The translations under genes were made by a program, and so were the position numbers. A DNA stretch of 64,000 nt from Nocardioidaceae bacterium SCSIO 66511 (GTDB lineage Bacteria; Actinomycetota; Actinomycetes; Propionibacteriales; Nocardioidaceae). The DNA lies in NCBI GenBank assembly GCA_023100825.1, contig CP095846.1, positions 4,464,001-4,528,000 on the forward strand, written 5' to 3'. Of this stretch, positions 44,160 to 51,417 are shown one piece after another (the stretch's first letter is position 1; each line of letters opens with the position of its first letter). Below the pieces are notes generated by a model that made no database searches, was not told where the DNA came from, and was given only the letters and a program-made list of their open reading frames with translations.

Positions 44160-44510
44160 ATGCACAAGCAACCGCGCCCGTACGTCTGCGGGATCGACGC
44201 CGCGATCGATGTCGTCGGCGGCAAATGGAAAGTGCTCATCCTGTGGGCGCTCAACGAAGACACCCAACGTTTCGGTGAGCTTCGGCGAATGGTTCCGGGG
44301 ATCACCGAGAAGATGCTGATCCAGCAGCTGCGCGAGCTCGAGGCCGACGGTGTCGTGCACCGCGAGGTGTACCCCGAGGTACCACCGAAGGTCGAGTACT
44401 CCCTGACCGACTTCGGCACATCGCTCAACGACGCGCTCGGGCCGCTCGGCGCCTGGGGTCGCGAGCACATGGAGCGGATCGTCGCGACGAAGGCCCTCTC
44501 TGCAACCTGA
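44160..44510 (+). CDS. HxlR-family transcriptional regulator
   Basis: 116 aa winged helix: VCGIDAAIDVVGGKWKVLIL and FGELRRMVPGITEKMLIQQL. A conserved single Cys in PYVCGI near the N-terminus is the usual redox or electrophile-sensing residue of this family. Divergent from the tandem reductases, which it presumably represses. Its stop codon overlaps the GntR operator of the next gene. Confidence 0.92.
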   Translation: MHKQPRPYVCGIDAAIDVVGGKWKVLILWALNEDTQRFGELRRMVPGITEKMLIQQLRELEADGVVHREVYPEVPPKVEYSLTDFGTSLNDALGPLGAWGREHMERIVATKALSAT

Positions 44511-44520
44511 TATACCATAT
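44508..44520. promoter_or_regulatory. GntR operator site A (before the acyl-CoA synthetase)
   Basis: TGATATACCATAT, 19 bp before the synthetase start and overlapping the hxlR stop. It matches the palindrome TTTGRTATAYCAAA found five times in this cluster. The core is identical to site D. Confidence 0.75.
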
Positions 44521-44538
44521 TTCGCGGAGGTGGTACGT

Positions 44539-46053
44539 GTGGTCGACAGCGCAACTCGACGCGCGTGGGCAGAGCACCTCGGCGTGGACACCGGCTCCAT
44601 CGATCCGGACGCACTTCGCCGCGAACTGGCTTCGGGCACCATCCCGGGCGCGCTCGCCGAAGCCGCAGCGCACTCCGACGGCACGATCGCGGTCGGCTCC
44701 GAGCGCCTCACGTACGTCCAGCTGCACGAGCGGGTGACACGCACGGCCAGCTCCCTCGCCAGCCATGGCATCGGGAGCGGAGATCGAGTCGTCATCAGCG
44801 CACCGACGTCGATGCCGTTCATCGTCGCCTACCTCGCCGTCCTGCACCTCGGAGCGACCGTCGTCCTCGCGAACCCCACCTACACCCAGTCCGAGCTCGA
44901 CGGGCTCATCGAACGCTCGAGCGCCCGTTTGCTCGTCACCGATGCACCGCCGAGCACTCCGACCGCGGTGGCCGCTCTCGCCGACCTCCAGACCTTCACT
45001 CAACCGCCGCATCCGGGTGCTGACATCGCAAGCGACGACCTCGCCCTACTCGCGTACACGTCGGGAACCACCGGTACGCCCAAGGGCGTGCCGCTGACCC
45101 ACGGCGCCGTGCTGGCTTCCATCCGGGGCGCCATGCTCGCCTGGCGTTGGAGCGCAGACGACGTGCTGGTCCACGCGCTGCCGATGTTCCATCAGCACGG
45201 TTTGAGCGCATTACACGCATCTCTCGCCGCCGGTTCCAGCCTCTCCGTGCTGACGAGCTTCGACCCGCACGAGTTGCTCGCAACCATTGAGCACGAGCGC
45301 GCGTCCGTCATGTTCGCGGTCCCGAGTATCCATCAGCGCCTCGCCGACCTCGACTCACCCGAGCTCCGGGCGTTGCGCAGACTGCGGTTGATCACCTCGG
45401 GCTCTTCCCCGCTCTCGCCAGAGCTCGCTGAGCGGCTTCACACCCGAGCCGGAATCCGGCCGCTCGAACGCTACGGGCTGACCGAGTCGGGTCTTGATGT
45501 GTCCAACATGTACGGAGATCCCGTGACCGGCTCAGTCGGCCGCCCGCTCCCGGGCGTTGAGGTCGCGCTGTGCTCACCGCTCGGGGAGTTCGTCGGCGAA
45601 GGCGAAATCGTGCTCCGCGGCCCTCAGGTGTTCCGCGGCTACCTCGACGACGAGGGCGCAACCTCTGCGGCGTTCTGGCCGGGCGGCTGGTTCCGCACCG
45701 GAGACCTGGGGCGCTGGGACGATGACGGCCGGCTGACGATCACCGGGCGGTTGAAGGAGCTGATCATCACCGGCGGAATGAACGTTGCCCCACGCGAGGT
45801 CGAGATCGTCGTCGAAGCGCATCCGGGCGTCGAGGAGGCAGCCGTCGCGGGCGTACCCAGCGACCGATGGGGCGAGGAGGTCACCGCTTGGGTGGTAGCC
45901 AAGCCCGGACTCGACCTCGACCCGGCGTCACTGGTCGAACACTGTCGTACGCGGCTGGCCGCGTACAAGTGCCCGAAGCGGGTGATCGTGGTCGATGCAC
46001 TTCCCCGCAACTCCATGGGCAAGCTCGTCCGCGCGGAGTTGGTGACCTCGTGA
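44539..46053 (+). CDS. Acyl-CoA synthetase, malonyl-CoA synthetase (MatB)-like
   Basis: 504 aa from GTG 44539 (GGAGG 8 nt upstream). ANL-family motifs: AYTSGTTGTPKGVPLTH (ATP loop), ERYGLTESG, WFRTGDLGRWDDDGR and the C-terminal catalytic Lys in LPRNSMGKL. The segments YGLTESGLDVSNMYGDPVTG and PMFHQHGLSALH are close to MatB, which activates malonate or methylmalonate. The next gene, an amidase, overlaps it by GTGA. GntR site A is just upstream. Confidence 0.9.
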   Translation: MVDSATRRAWAEHLGVDTGSIDPDALRRELASGTIPGALAEAAAHSDGTIAVGSERLTYVQLHERVTRTASSLASHGIGSGDRVVISAPTSMPFIVAYLAVLHLGATVVLANPTYTQSELDGLIERSSARLLVTDAPPSTPTAVAALADLQTFTQPPHPGADIASDDLALLAYTSGTTGTPKGVPLTHGAVLASIRGAMLAWRWSADDVLVHALPMFHQHGLSALHASLAAGSSLSVLTSFDPHELLATIEHERASVMFAVPSIHQRLADLDSPELRALRRLRLITSGSSPLSPELAERLHTRAGIRPLERYGLTESGLDVSNMYGDPVTGSVGRPLPGVEVALCSPLGEFVGEGEIVLRGPQVFRGYLDDEGATSAAFWPGGWFRTGDLGRWDDDGRLTITGRLKELIITGGMNVAPREVEIVVEAHPGVEEAAVAGVPSDRWGEEVTAWVVAKPGLDLDPASLVEHCRTRLAAYKCPKRVIVVDALPRNSMGKLVRAELVTS

Positions 46054-47405
46054 CGGAGACCTTCGTACCCGGCGACCGCGTCGAGGCGGCAACCCGGGAG
46101 CAGTACGCGTCCTGGATGCAGCACGGCATTTCGCTCGCGGAGACGCTGACCGCCGAGACACCCGACGACTCCTGGCCGCAGCCGCCCGATGCCGCGGTTG
46201 ATTGGGCCGCCTGGCCGCCCGGCGAGGTCGCCGACTCCCGCATCGATGAGGCGCTCGCACAGGGCTGGCTGGTCGCCGCGGTGGAGAGATCCGGCGACGG
46301 ACTTCCGATGGCCGTCAAGGACATCATCGATGTCGCCGGAGTGCCGACGCACAACGGAACACCGTGCGCGCAACACCGAGAGCCGACGAGTTCGGCGCCC
46401 GTGTGGTCCGCACTCGAACGCGCGGGTGCGAGATGTGTCGGCAAGGCCGCCACGCACGAGATGGCGTGGGGCATCACCACCCCGCAGATCGCGAATCCGC
46501 TCGACGCGCATCGCATCGCCGGTGGGTCGTCCGGCGGATCCGCCGCGTGCGTCGCCGCCGGTGCCGCGACCGCCGCTCTTGGCACCGACACCGGCGGATC
46601 GGTACGTGTACCTGCCGCTCTGTGCGGCGTCGTCGGCTTTCGGCCGACGACCGGGTCCGTGTCGACCGCCGGGGTCACGCCTATCTGCCCCGAGCAAGAT
46701 GTCGTCGGACCGATCGCGGCCGACGTACGTACCTGTGTTGCCGCGCTCGAGCGACTCCTCGAGCGTCCCCTGACGCCGGCCGATCCCGATCCGCTACACG
46801 GCGTACGCGTCGGCGTACTCGCTCGTCCTGGCCGACTCGACCCCTGCGTCGAGCACGCGTACGGCGCCGCACTCGAGACGCTCGTTCGCGCCGGCGCGAC
46901 GCTCGTGGAGTGCGAGACGAAGCTGCCGCGCACGGCGGCAAGCGTTTCGCTGCTGACGATGCTGCGATCGTCGGCGCTTCTTCATGCGGAGTCCGTACGC
47001 GAGGCGCCGACCGCGTACGGCTCGGAGGCGCGGGCATTGCTCACCCTCGGCACGCCGCTCGCTGCGCACGGCGAACTCGTCGAGAGAGCCCGCCGGTCGG
47101 TGGCCGCCGCGACGGCGACACTGTTCCGGCAGGAGCGCCTCGATGCGTTCATCACTCCGACAACCCCGTGCACCGCCCCGCGTCGCGGTGTCGAGACCAC
47201 TGACGTCGGCGGCCGCGCCGAACCCGTTTCGGCTGCCCTGGTCCGCTACACGGGATGGGCACCGGTCACCGCCATGCCCGCGGTCAGCGTTCCGGTGGGC
47301 GCCGGGCGACTACCCGTGGGCGTACAGGTGATGGCGCCACCACACCACGAAGCGACGTGCGTACGTCTCGCGCTCGCTCTGGAGCGTTCGCCCGCCGCAC
47401 GCTGA
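46050..47405 (+). CDS. Amidase-signature family hydrolase
   Basis: 451 aa from GTG 46050. Ser-cisSer-Lys triad Lys90 (MAVKDIIDV), Ser160 (IAGGSSGGS), Ser184 (GTDTGGSVRVP); spacing close to malonamidase and ureidomalonase. It hydrolyses an amide to acid and ammonia or amine. Coupling to a MatB-like ligase suggests an amide of a malonate-type acid, the acid then being loaded on CoA (inference). The N-terminal 65 residues are an extra helical region. Confidence 0.92.
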   Translation: MTETFVPGDRVEAATREQYASWMQHGISLAETLTAETPDDSWPQPPDAAVDWAAWPPGEVADSRIDEALAQGWLVAAVERSGDGLPMAVKDIIDVAGVPTHNGTPCAQHREPTSSAPVWSALERAGARCVGKAATHEMAWGITTPQIANPLDAHRIAGGSSGGSAACVAAGAATAALGTDTGGSVRVPAALCGVVGFRPTTGSVSTAGVTPICPEQDVVGPIAADVRTCVAALERLLERPLTPADPDPLHGVRVGVLARPGRLDPCVEHAYGAALETLVRAGATLVECETKLPRTAASVSLLTMLRSSALLHAESVREAPTAYGSEARALLTLGTPLAAHGELVERARRSVAAATATLFRQERLDAFITPTTPCTAPRRGVETTDVGGRAEPVSAALVRYTGWAPVTAMPAVSVPVGAGRLPVGVQVMAPPHHEATCVRLALALERSPAAR

Positions 47406-47464
47406 GCGGACCGACTCTCGTACGGTTCTCCCGACAACGCACGCGGACTCGGTCGCGCCGCGAC

Positions 47465-47480
47465 ATTTGGTATATCAAAT
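47465..47480. promoter_or_regulatory. GntR operator site B
   Basis: ATTTGGTATATCAAAT: 14 of 16 positions are symmetric, the strongest copy of the repeat. It lies 60 bp after the amidase stop and 97 bp before the DUF3311 gene; with site C it flanks the probable promoter of the transporter genes. Confidence 0.8.
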
Positions 47481-47526
47481 TGTCCGCAAGCAGTTGACTG
47501 TGACCCGGATCTCGTGTCTGATGAGA

Positions 47527-47538
47527 TTTGATATACCA
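47527..47538. promoter_or_regulatory. GntR operator site C
   Basis: TTTGATATACCA, 23 bp before the DUF3311 start and 61 bp (centre to centre) from site B. The pair could support looping or strong repression. Confidence 0.75.
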
Positions 47539-47561
47539 CGGGGCTGGAGAAAGGTTCCACC

Positions 47562-47744
47562 GTGAAGAATCCCCGGGCCTGGTGGCTCGTACTCGTCGCA
47601 ATCATCATCGTGCTCTGCTATGTCGTCCCGTACACGCTCCTGAGCGAGGTCGACGAGTGGTACGGCAGCTTCCTGTTCTGGACCCTCGCGACCGCCGTCG
47701 TCGTCGGCGTCAACGCGATCGTCAGCTCGGCGTGGAGGGATTGA
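47562..47744 (+). CDS. DUF3311 small membrane protein
   Basis: 60 aa (GTG 47562, GAGAAAGG upstream) with two helices: WWLVLVAIIIVLCYVVPYTL and FLFWTLATAVVVGVNAIVSS. DUF3311 proteins are regularly encoded just before sodium:solute symporters and are thought to be accessory subunits. The symporter starts 1 nt after its stop. Confidence 0.9.
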   Translation: MKNPRAWWLVLVAIIIVLCYVVPYTLLSEVDEWYGSFLFWTLATAVVVGVNAIVSSAWRD

Positions 47745-47745
47745 C

Positions 47746-49263
47746 ATGGACGCCACCTACATCTGGACCGGCATCGTCATCTACATCGTCTTCGCGAGCG
47801 TGACCGCTTGGCTGTCGCGATCGCGCGACGGCAGCGAGTCGAGCATGACCGGCTACTTCCTCGGCAACCGCGGCATGGGCGGGTTCCTGTCGGCGATGAG
47901 CTACAGCGCCACGACGTACAGCGCGTTCATGCTGATCGGGCTCGCCGGCCTCACCTACTCGGGCGGCGTCGGCGCCCTCGGCTTCGAGCTCATCTACCTG
48001 TGCGGGGTCACCCTCGTGCTGATCTTCGGTCCGCGCTTCTGGCTCGCCGGCAAGGAGTTCGGGTACGTAACGCCATCGGAGATGCTCGGCCACCGCTACC
48101 AGAATCGCGCTGTTGCCGTGGTGACCGCGCTGACCAGCTGCATATTCTTGATCCCGTACTCGGCGGTTCAGCTCGCCGGAGTCGGCTACCTGCTCAACGG
48201 CATGTCCGACGGGGCGATCTCCTTCACGGCCGGAACGGTGCTCGCGACCGTGCTCGCCATCGCGTTCGCACTCGTCGCCGGGCTGCGCTCGGTCGTGTGG
48301 ACCGACTCCCTGCAGGCGATCATCATGATCATCAGCGCGACGATCGTGGTGATCGTGGTGATCAACCACCTGGGCGGCATCGGCGGCTTCTTCGACGGCA
48401 TCACCGAGGCGAGCCCCGGTGCTCTCACCGTGCCCGGCAACGGCTTCTTCAGCCTGAGCACCTTCATCGGTCTCACGCTCCCATGGATCTTCTTCAGCAT
48501 CTCCAACCCACAGGTCAGTCAGCGGCTCTACACCCCGAAGTCGATGAAGGACCTGCGGGTGATGCTGATCGGCTTCATGATCTTCGGGTTCATCTACACG
48601 CTCGTCGCCGTGACGTGGGGCTTCGCCGCACTTATCGAGAACCCCGGACTCGAGACCGGCGACCTCGCAACGCCGACGCTGCTGGCCTCCGACATCGTGC
48701 CGACCGCACTCGGCGTGATCGTGATGGTCGGCATCATGGCAGCGGCCGTCTCGACGATCGACTCGATCCTGCTCACGCTGTCGTCGATGGTCACCCGCGA
48801 CGTGTTCGCACAGGCGAAGCCGACCGCGTCCGATTCGCAGCAGCTGGCCGTCGGCAAGATCGTGATTCCGGTGATCGCCGTCCTCGCGTACCTGTTCGCG
48901 CGGTTGGAGCTCGACCTGATCGCGGTTCTGTCCGTATCCGCGTCTGCCGGCCTGCTGGTGATGGTGCCGCCGATCATCGGCACCTTCTTCTGGCGGCGCG
49001 GCACGGCCGCGGGCGTACTGGCCGGAGTGATCTGCGGCGGCATCGTCGTTGCCGTACTGGAGTACACCAAGTCCGAAGTGATCACCGGCGGCCCCCTGAA
49101 CGAGATGGGCAAACTGTTCGGTCAGGACTCCGGTGTCTGGGGACTGATCGTCTCGGTCGTTCTGTTCGTCGGCGTCAGTCTGGTCACCAAGGCTCCGACA
49201 GAACGCGCCGACCACTTCCTGTCGTTCGTGAGTACGAAGCTGAAGGAGCGGCAGGCCGTGTGA
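47746..49263 (+). CDS. Sodium:solute symporter (SSS family)
   Basis: 505 aa, about thirteen helices. GNRGMGGFLSAMSYSATTYSAFML is the first core helix with the sodium-site small residues; GIMAAAVSTIDSILLTLSS is core helix 8. The exact solute cannot be read; SSS proteins linked to DUF3311 tend to carry carboxylates or related organic solutes. Given the operators it should be the uptake system for the substrate of this cluster. Confidence 0.92.
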   Translation: MDATYIWTGIVIYIVFASVTAWLSRSRDGSESSMTGYFLGNRGMGGFLSAMSYSATTYSAFMLIGLAGLTYSGGVGALGFELIYLCGVTLVLIFGPRFWLAGKEFGYVTPSEMLGHRYQNRAVAVVTALTSCIFLIPYSAVQLAGVGYLLNGMSDGAISFTAGTVLATVLAIAFALVAGLRSVVWTDSLQAIIMIISATIVVIVVINHLGGIGGFFDGITEASPGALTVPGNGFFSLSTFIGLTLPWIFFSISNPQVSQRLYTPKSMKDLRVMLIGFMIFGFIYTLVAVTWGFAALIENPGLETGDLATPTLLASDIVPTALGVIVMVGIMAAAVSTIDSILLTLSSMVTRDVFAQAKPTASDSQQLAVGKIVIPVIAVLAYLFARLELDLIAVLSVSASAGLLVMVPPIIGTFFWRRGTAAGVLAGVICGGIVVAVLEYTKSEVITGGPLNEMGKLFGQDSGVWGLIVSVVLFVGVSLVTKAPTERADHFLSFVSTKLKERQAV

Positions 49264-49356
49264 CCCGAACTCGCCCCGTGGGCACCCCGTGCGTACGTTT
49301 CGGTCCCGACTGATGAGGTGTCGTCGCCGAAGCGTACGGCCCACGGGGCGTTCGGG
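49264..49356. terminator. Long bidirectional hairpin between symporter and DHFR-like gene
   Basis: Two stacked stems: 49272-49283 with 49339-49350 (12 bp perfect) and 49292-49303 with 49327-49338 (11 of 12), extended by CCCGAA/TTCGGG at the base. It separates convergent genes. ACGTTTCGGTCCCG at 49295-49308 recurs in reverse complement at 12861-12874. Confidence 0.75.
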
Positions 49357-49361
49357 CGCCC

Positions 49362-49922
49362 TCAGCCGACCACCGGCCGGTAACGCACCAGCTGTGACCC
49401 GGTCGGCGTGGTCTTCGCGGAGATCAGCTCGAGCGTCTTGTCGGTCACGTTGTCGAAGAGTCGGTGTCCGGAGCCGGCGACGTACGGCGTGATGAGGAGC
49501 CGTACTTCGTCCACGAGGTCTTCGCGTAGCAAGGCCGTTGCCAAGGTGATGCTGCCGCCGACCATGACATCTCCGGCGATGTCCGAGGTACGAAGCGGCG
49601 CAACCCGCTCGGCCAACGATGCGTTCGGATCACCGAGCACCTCGGCGCCCTCCCAGTGCGGCTCGAGTGGTGTGGAGGTGACGACGTACTTCGGGACCGA
49701 GTTGATCTTGCGCGCGAACGCATCGTCGGCGGAGCCTTCGTACGCCGGCCAGTAGGCCGCCCAGTCGTTGTACTGATTCCGCCCGAAAAGGCTCACCTCC
49801 CAGGTCGACAGCTGATCCGCGAGATCGGCGGCCATATCGTCGTCCCAGTTGCGCATGAACTTGTCCGGCGCCTCGACGACACCATCGGCGGTGGAGAACA
49901 GGCTGACTACGATCTTGCCCAT
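49362..49922 (-). CDS. Dihydrofolate reductase-family protein
   Basis: 186 aa from ATG 49922 (GGGAGG upstream). Begins MGKIVVSLFSTADGVVEAPD; LFGRNQYNDWAAYWPAYEG and MVGGSITLATALLREDLVDE are typical of the RibD_C group. Probably an NADPH-dependent reductase of unknown substrate. No GntR site precedes it, so it seems unrelated to the surrounding regulon. Confidence 0.9.
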   Translation of the reverse strand: MGKIVVSLFSTADGVVEAPDKFMRNWDDDMAADLADQLSTWEVSLFGRNQYNDWAAYWPAYEGSADDAFARKINSVPKYVVTSTPLEPHWEGAEVLGDPNASLAERVAPLRTSDIAGDVMVGGSITLATALLREDLVDEVRLLITPYVAGSGHRLFDNVTDKTLELISAKTTPTGSQLVRYRPVVG

Positions 49923-49981
49923 CGCGGGCACCTCCCAGAAGCTCTTGGCTGACTACCGGGACCGTAGAGGAGCAACGCGGG

Positions 49982-50707
49982 TCATGTCGTGTACAGAAGC
50001 GACAAGGGCAGCTGGTCGGATGAGCCGAGATCGGTCGGGGTGCGTCCGATGAACCTGCGCAGGGACCGATGCAGATGCGGTGTGTCGTAGAAGCCGAGCC
50101 GGTCGATCGTGTCTGTTGACGACCAACCATCACGCAGCAGGATCGCCGCGGTACGCGCACGGTCCATCTGCCGTGCAGTGCCCCGGGTGATTCCCGTGAC
50201 GGCGAGGAATCGGCGTTGGACCGTGCGGCCGGATACGTGCGGAGTAAGGCCGTTGACGACCTCGGCGACCAATGGATCGCGTCGTACGACCCCTTCCCGC
50301 GCCAGCGCTCGTACGAACGCCTCGACGTTGTCGTAGTCCGGGTGTCGCCAGTGGCCTCCGGCCAGATAGAACGACCGGGCAGTGACATCGGGGATCGTGA
50401 TCTCGCCGTCGAGAAGTCTCGGACCCGTCGGCAGCTGCGGGAGATAGGTACCGAGCGCGAAGTCGATGCCGAAGAAGGTGGCCTCCGTCGGAAGAGGTGC
50501 CAGGCGGGCCATCGACTCGGGCCCGGTCACGGCCGCGCCGAGCTCACCGCGCTCGCTCCAGAAGACGAGACCGTAGCGAGGCGTTGCGACCGACAGCATC
50601 TTGGCGACGGTGTGGCTTCGACTCCGCCATACGCGTTCGATATGTGGCGAGTCAGAGGCGCGGTGCTCGACCTCGAGGCCGCGTTGCACGGTACGTTCCG
50701 GCTGCAT
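49982..50707 (-). CDS. AraC-family transcriptional regulator
   Basis: 241 aa. C-terminal AraC domain (VSGRTVQRRFLAVTGITRGT and DTIDRLGFYDTPHLHRSLRR). The N-terminal half is a sensor domain resembling the DUF6597-type cupin-like module. It lies downstream of the GntR gene on the same strand (25 bp) but looks like an independent regulator, perhaps of the adjacent DHFR-like gene. Confidence 0.88.
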   Translation of the reverse strand: MQPERTVQRGLEVEHRASDSPHIERVWRSRSHTVAKMLSVATPRYGLVFWSERGELGAAVTGPESMARLAPLPTEATFFGIDFALGTYLPQLPTGPRLLDGEITIPDVTARSFYLAGGHWRHPDYDNVEAFVRALAREGVVRRDPLVAEVVNGLTPHVSGRTVQRRFLAVTGITRGTARQMDRARTAAILLRDGWSSTDTIDRLGFYDTPHLHRSLRRFIGRTPTDLGSSDQLPLSLLYTT

Positions 50708-50732
50708 CGAACACGTACCGCCAAACCGTGAC

Positions 50733-51380
50733 TCAGTGGGCGATCTCGGACTCTAGGTGCTTCGACCCCATGATGTGCATACGCGTGATGTCTGCTGCGG
50801 CCTGAGCATCGCCCGACGCCAGCGCCTCGATCAACGCCGCATGTTGCTCGGTGGACTCCTGATGGGTGCGCGCCACCTGTGGCCCGTCCGGCATCGCCTG
50901 CCACAACAACCGCATCATGGACAGCAGCATCGGCGAAGCCGCGGCCTGATAGATGGTGAAGTGGAACTCGCGGTTGAGTACGCCGTAGCGCGAGTCGTTC
51001 TCAGGAAGGCCGATCATCTCGTCGTTCAGCGCGCGCAGTGCGTTGAGTTGGTCTTCGGTGATCGCCTTGGCGGCGAGCCGGGCGCCGAGTGGCTCGAGCG
51101 CCGCGCGAATCTGCGAGTTGTCTTCGACCACGCCGCTGCGCGACTCCGAGACCGTCGCACCTCGGTGTGGGTCGTTGGCGACGAGGCCCTCGGACTCCAG
51201 ACGGCGCAGCGCCTCTCGTACCGGCGTCTGGCTGACTCCGAACCGGGTGGCGAGATCGCGTTGACGCAGTGGCTCGGACGGCGAAAGCTCGCCGGAGATG
51301 ATCAACTCACGGAGCATCGCACAGACGATGTCGCTCTTGGAGGAGTACTGCATCGGCGTGAGTCCCCCGATGGCGCCCAT
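50733..51380 (-). CDS. GntR/FCD-family repressor of the catabolic cluster
   Basis: 215 aa from ATG 51380 (AGGAGG 10 nt upstream; ATG 51416 possible). Winged helix LRQRDLATRFGVSQTPVREA and LESEGLVANDPHRGATV, then a six-helix FCD effector domain with metal-site residues (NDEMIGLPENDSRYGVLNREFHFTIYQ). FadR/VanR-type proteins bind TxGTxxxACxA-like palindromes; TTTGRTATAYCAAA in this region fits. It is the last gene of the molybdenum-hydroxylase operon, so it would be autoregulated through site D. Confidence 0.92.
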   Translation of the reverse strand: MGAIGGLTPMQYSSKSDIVCAMLRELIISGELSPSEPLRQRDLATRFGVSQTPVREALRRLESEGLVANDPHRGATVSESRSGVVEDNSQIRAALEPLGARLAAKAITEDQLNALRALNDEMIGLPENDSRYGVLNREFHFTIYQAAASPMLLSMMRLLWQAMPDGPQVARTHQESTEQHAALIEALASGDAQAAADITRMHIMGSKHLESEIAH

Positions 51381-51417
51381 GGTCCGATCGCCTCCTCTCC
51401 CGCTGGATTCACTCATC

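Noticed and set aside
47722-49344. Long minus-strand frame opposite the symporter, and a 501-codon alternative plus frame
   Set aside because: Both are composition artefacts; the symporter frame has correct helices and sodium-site motifs.
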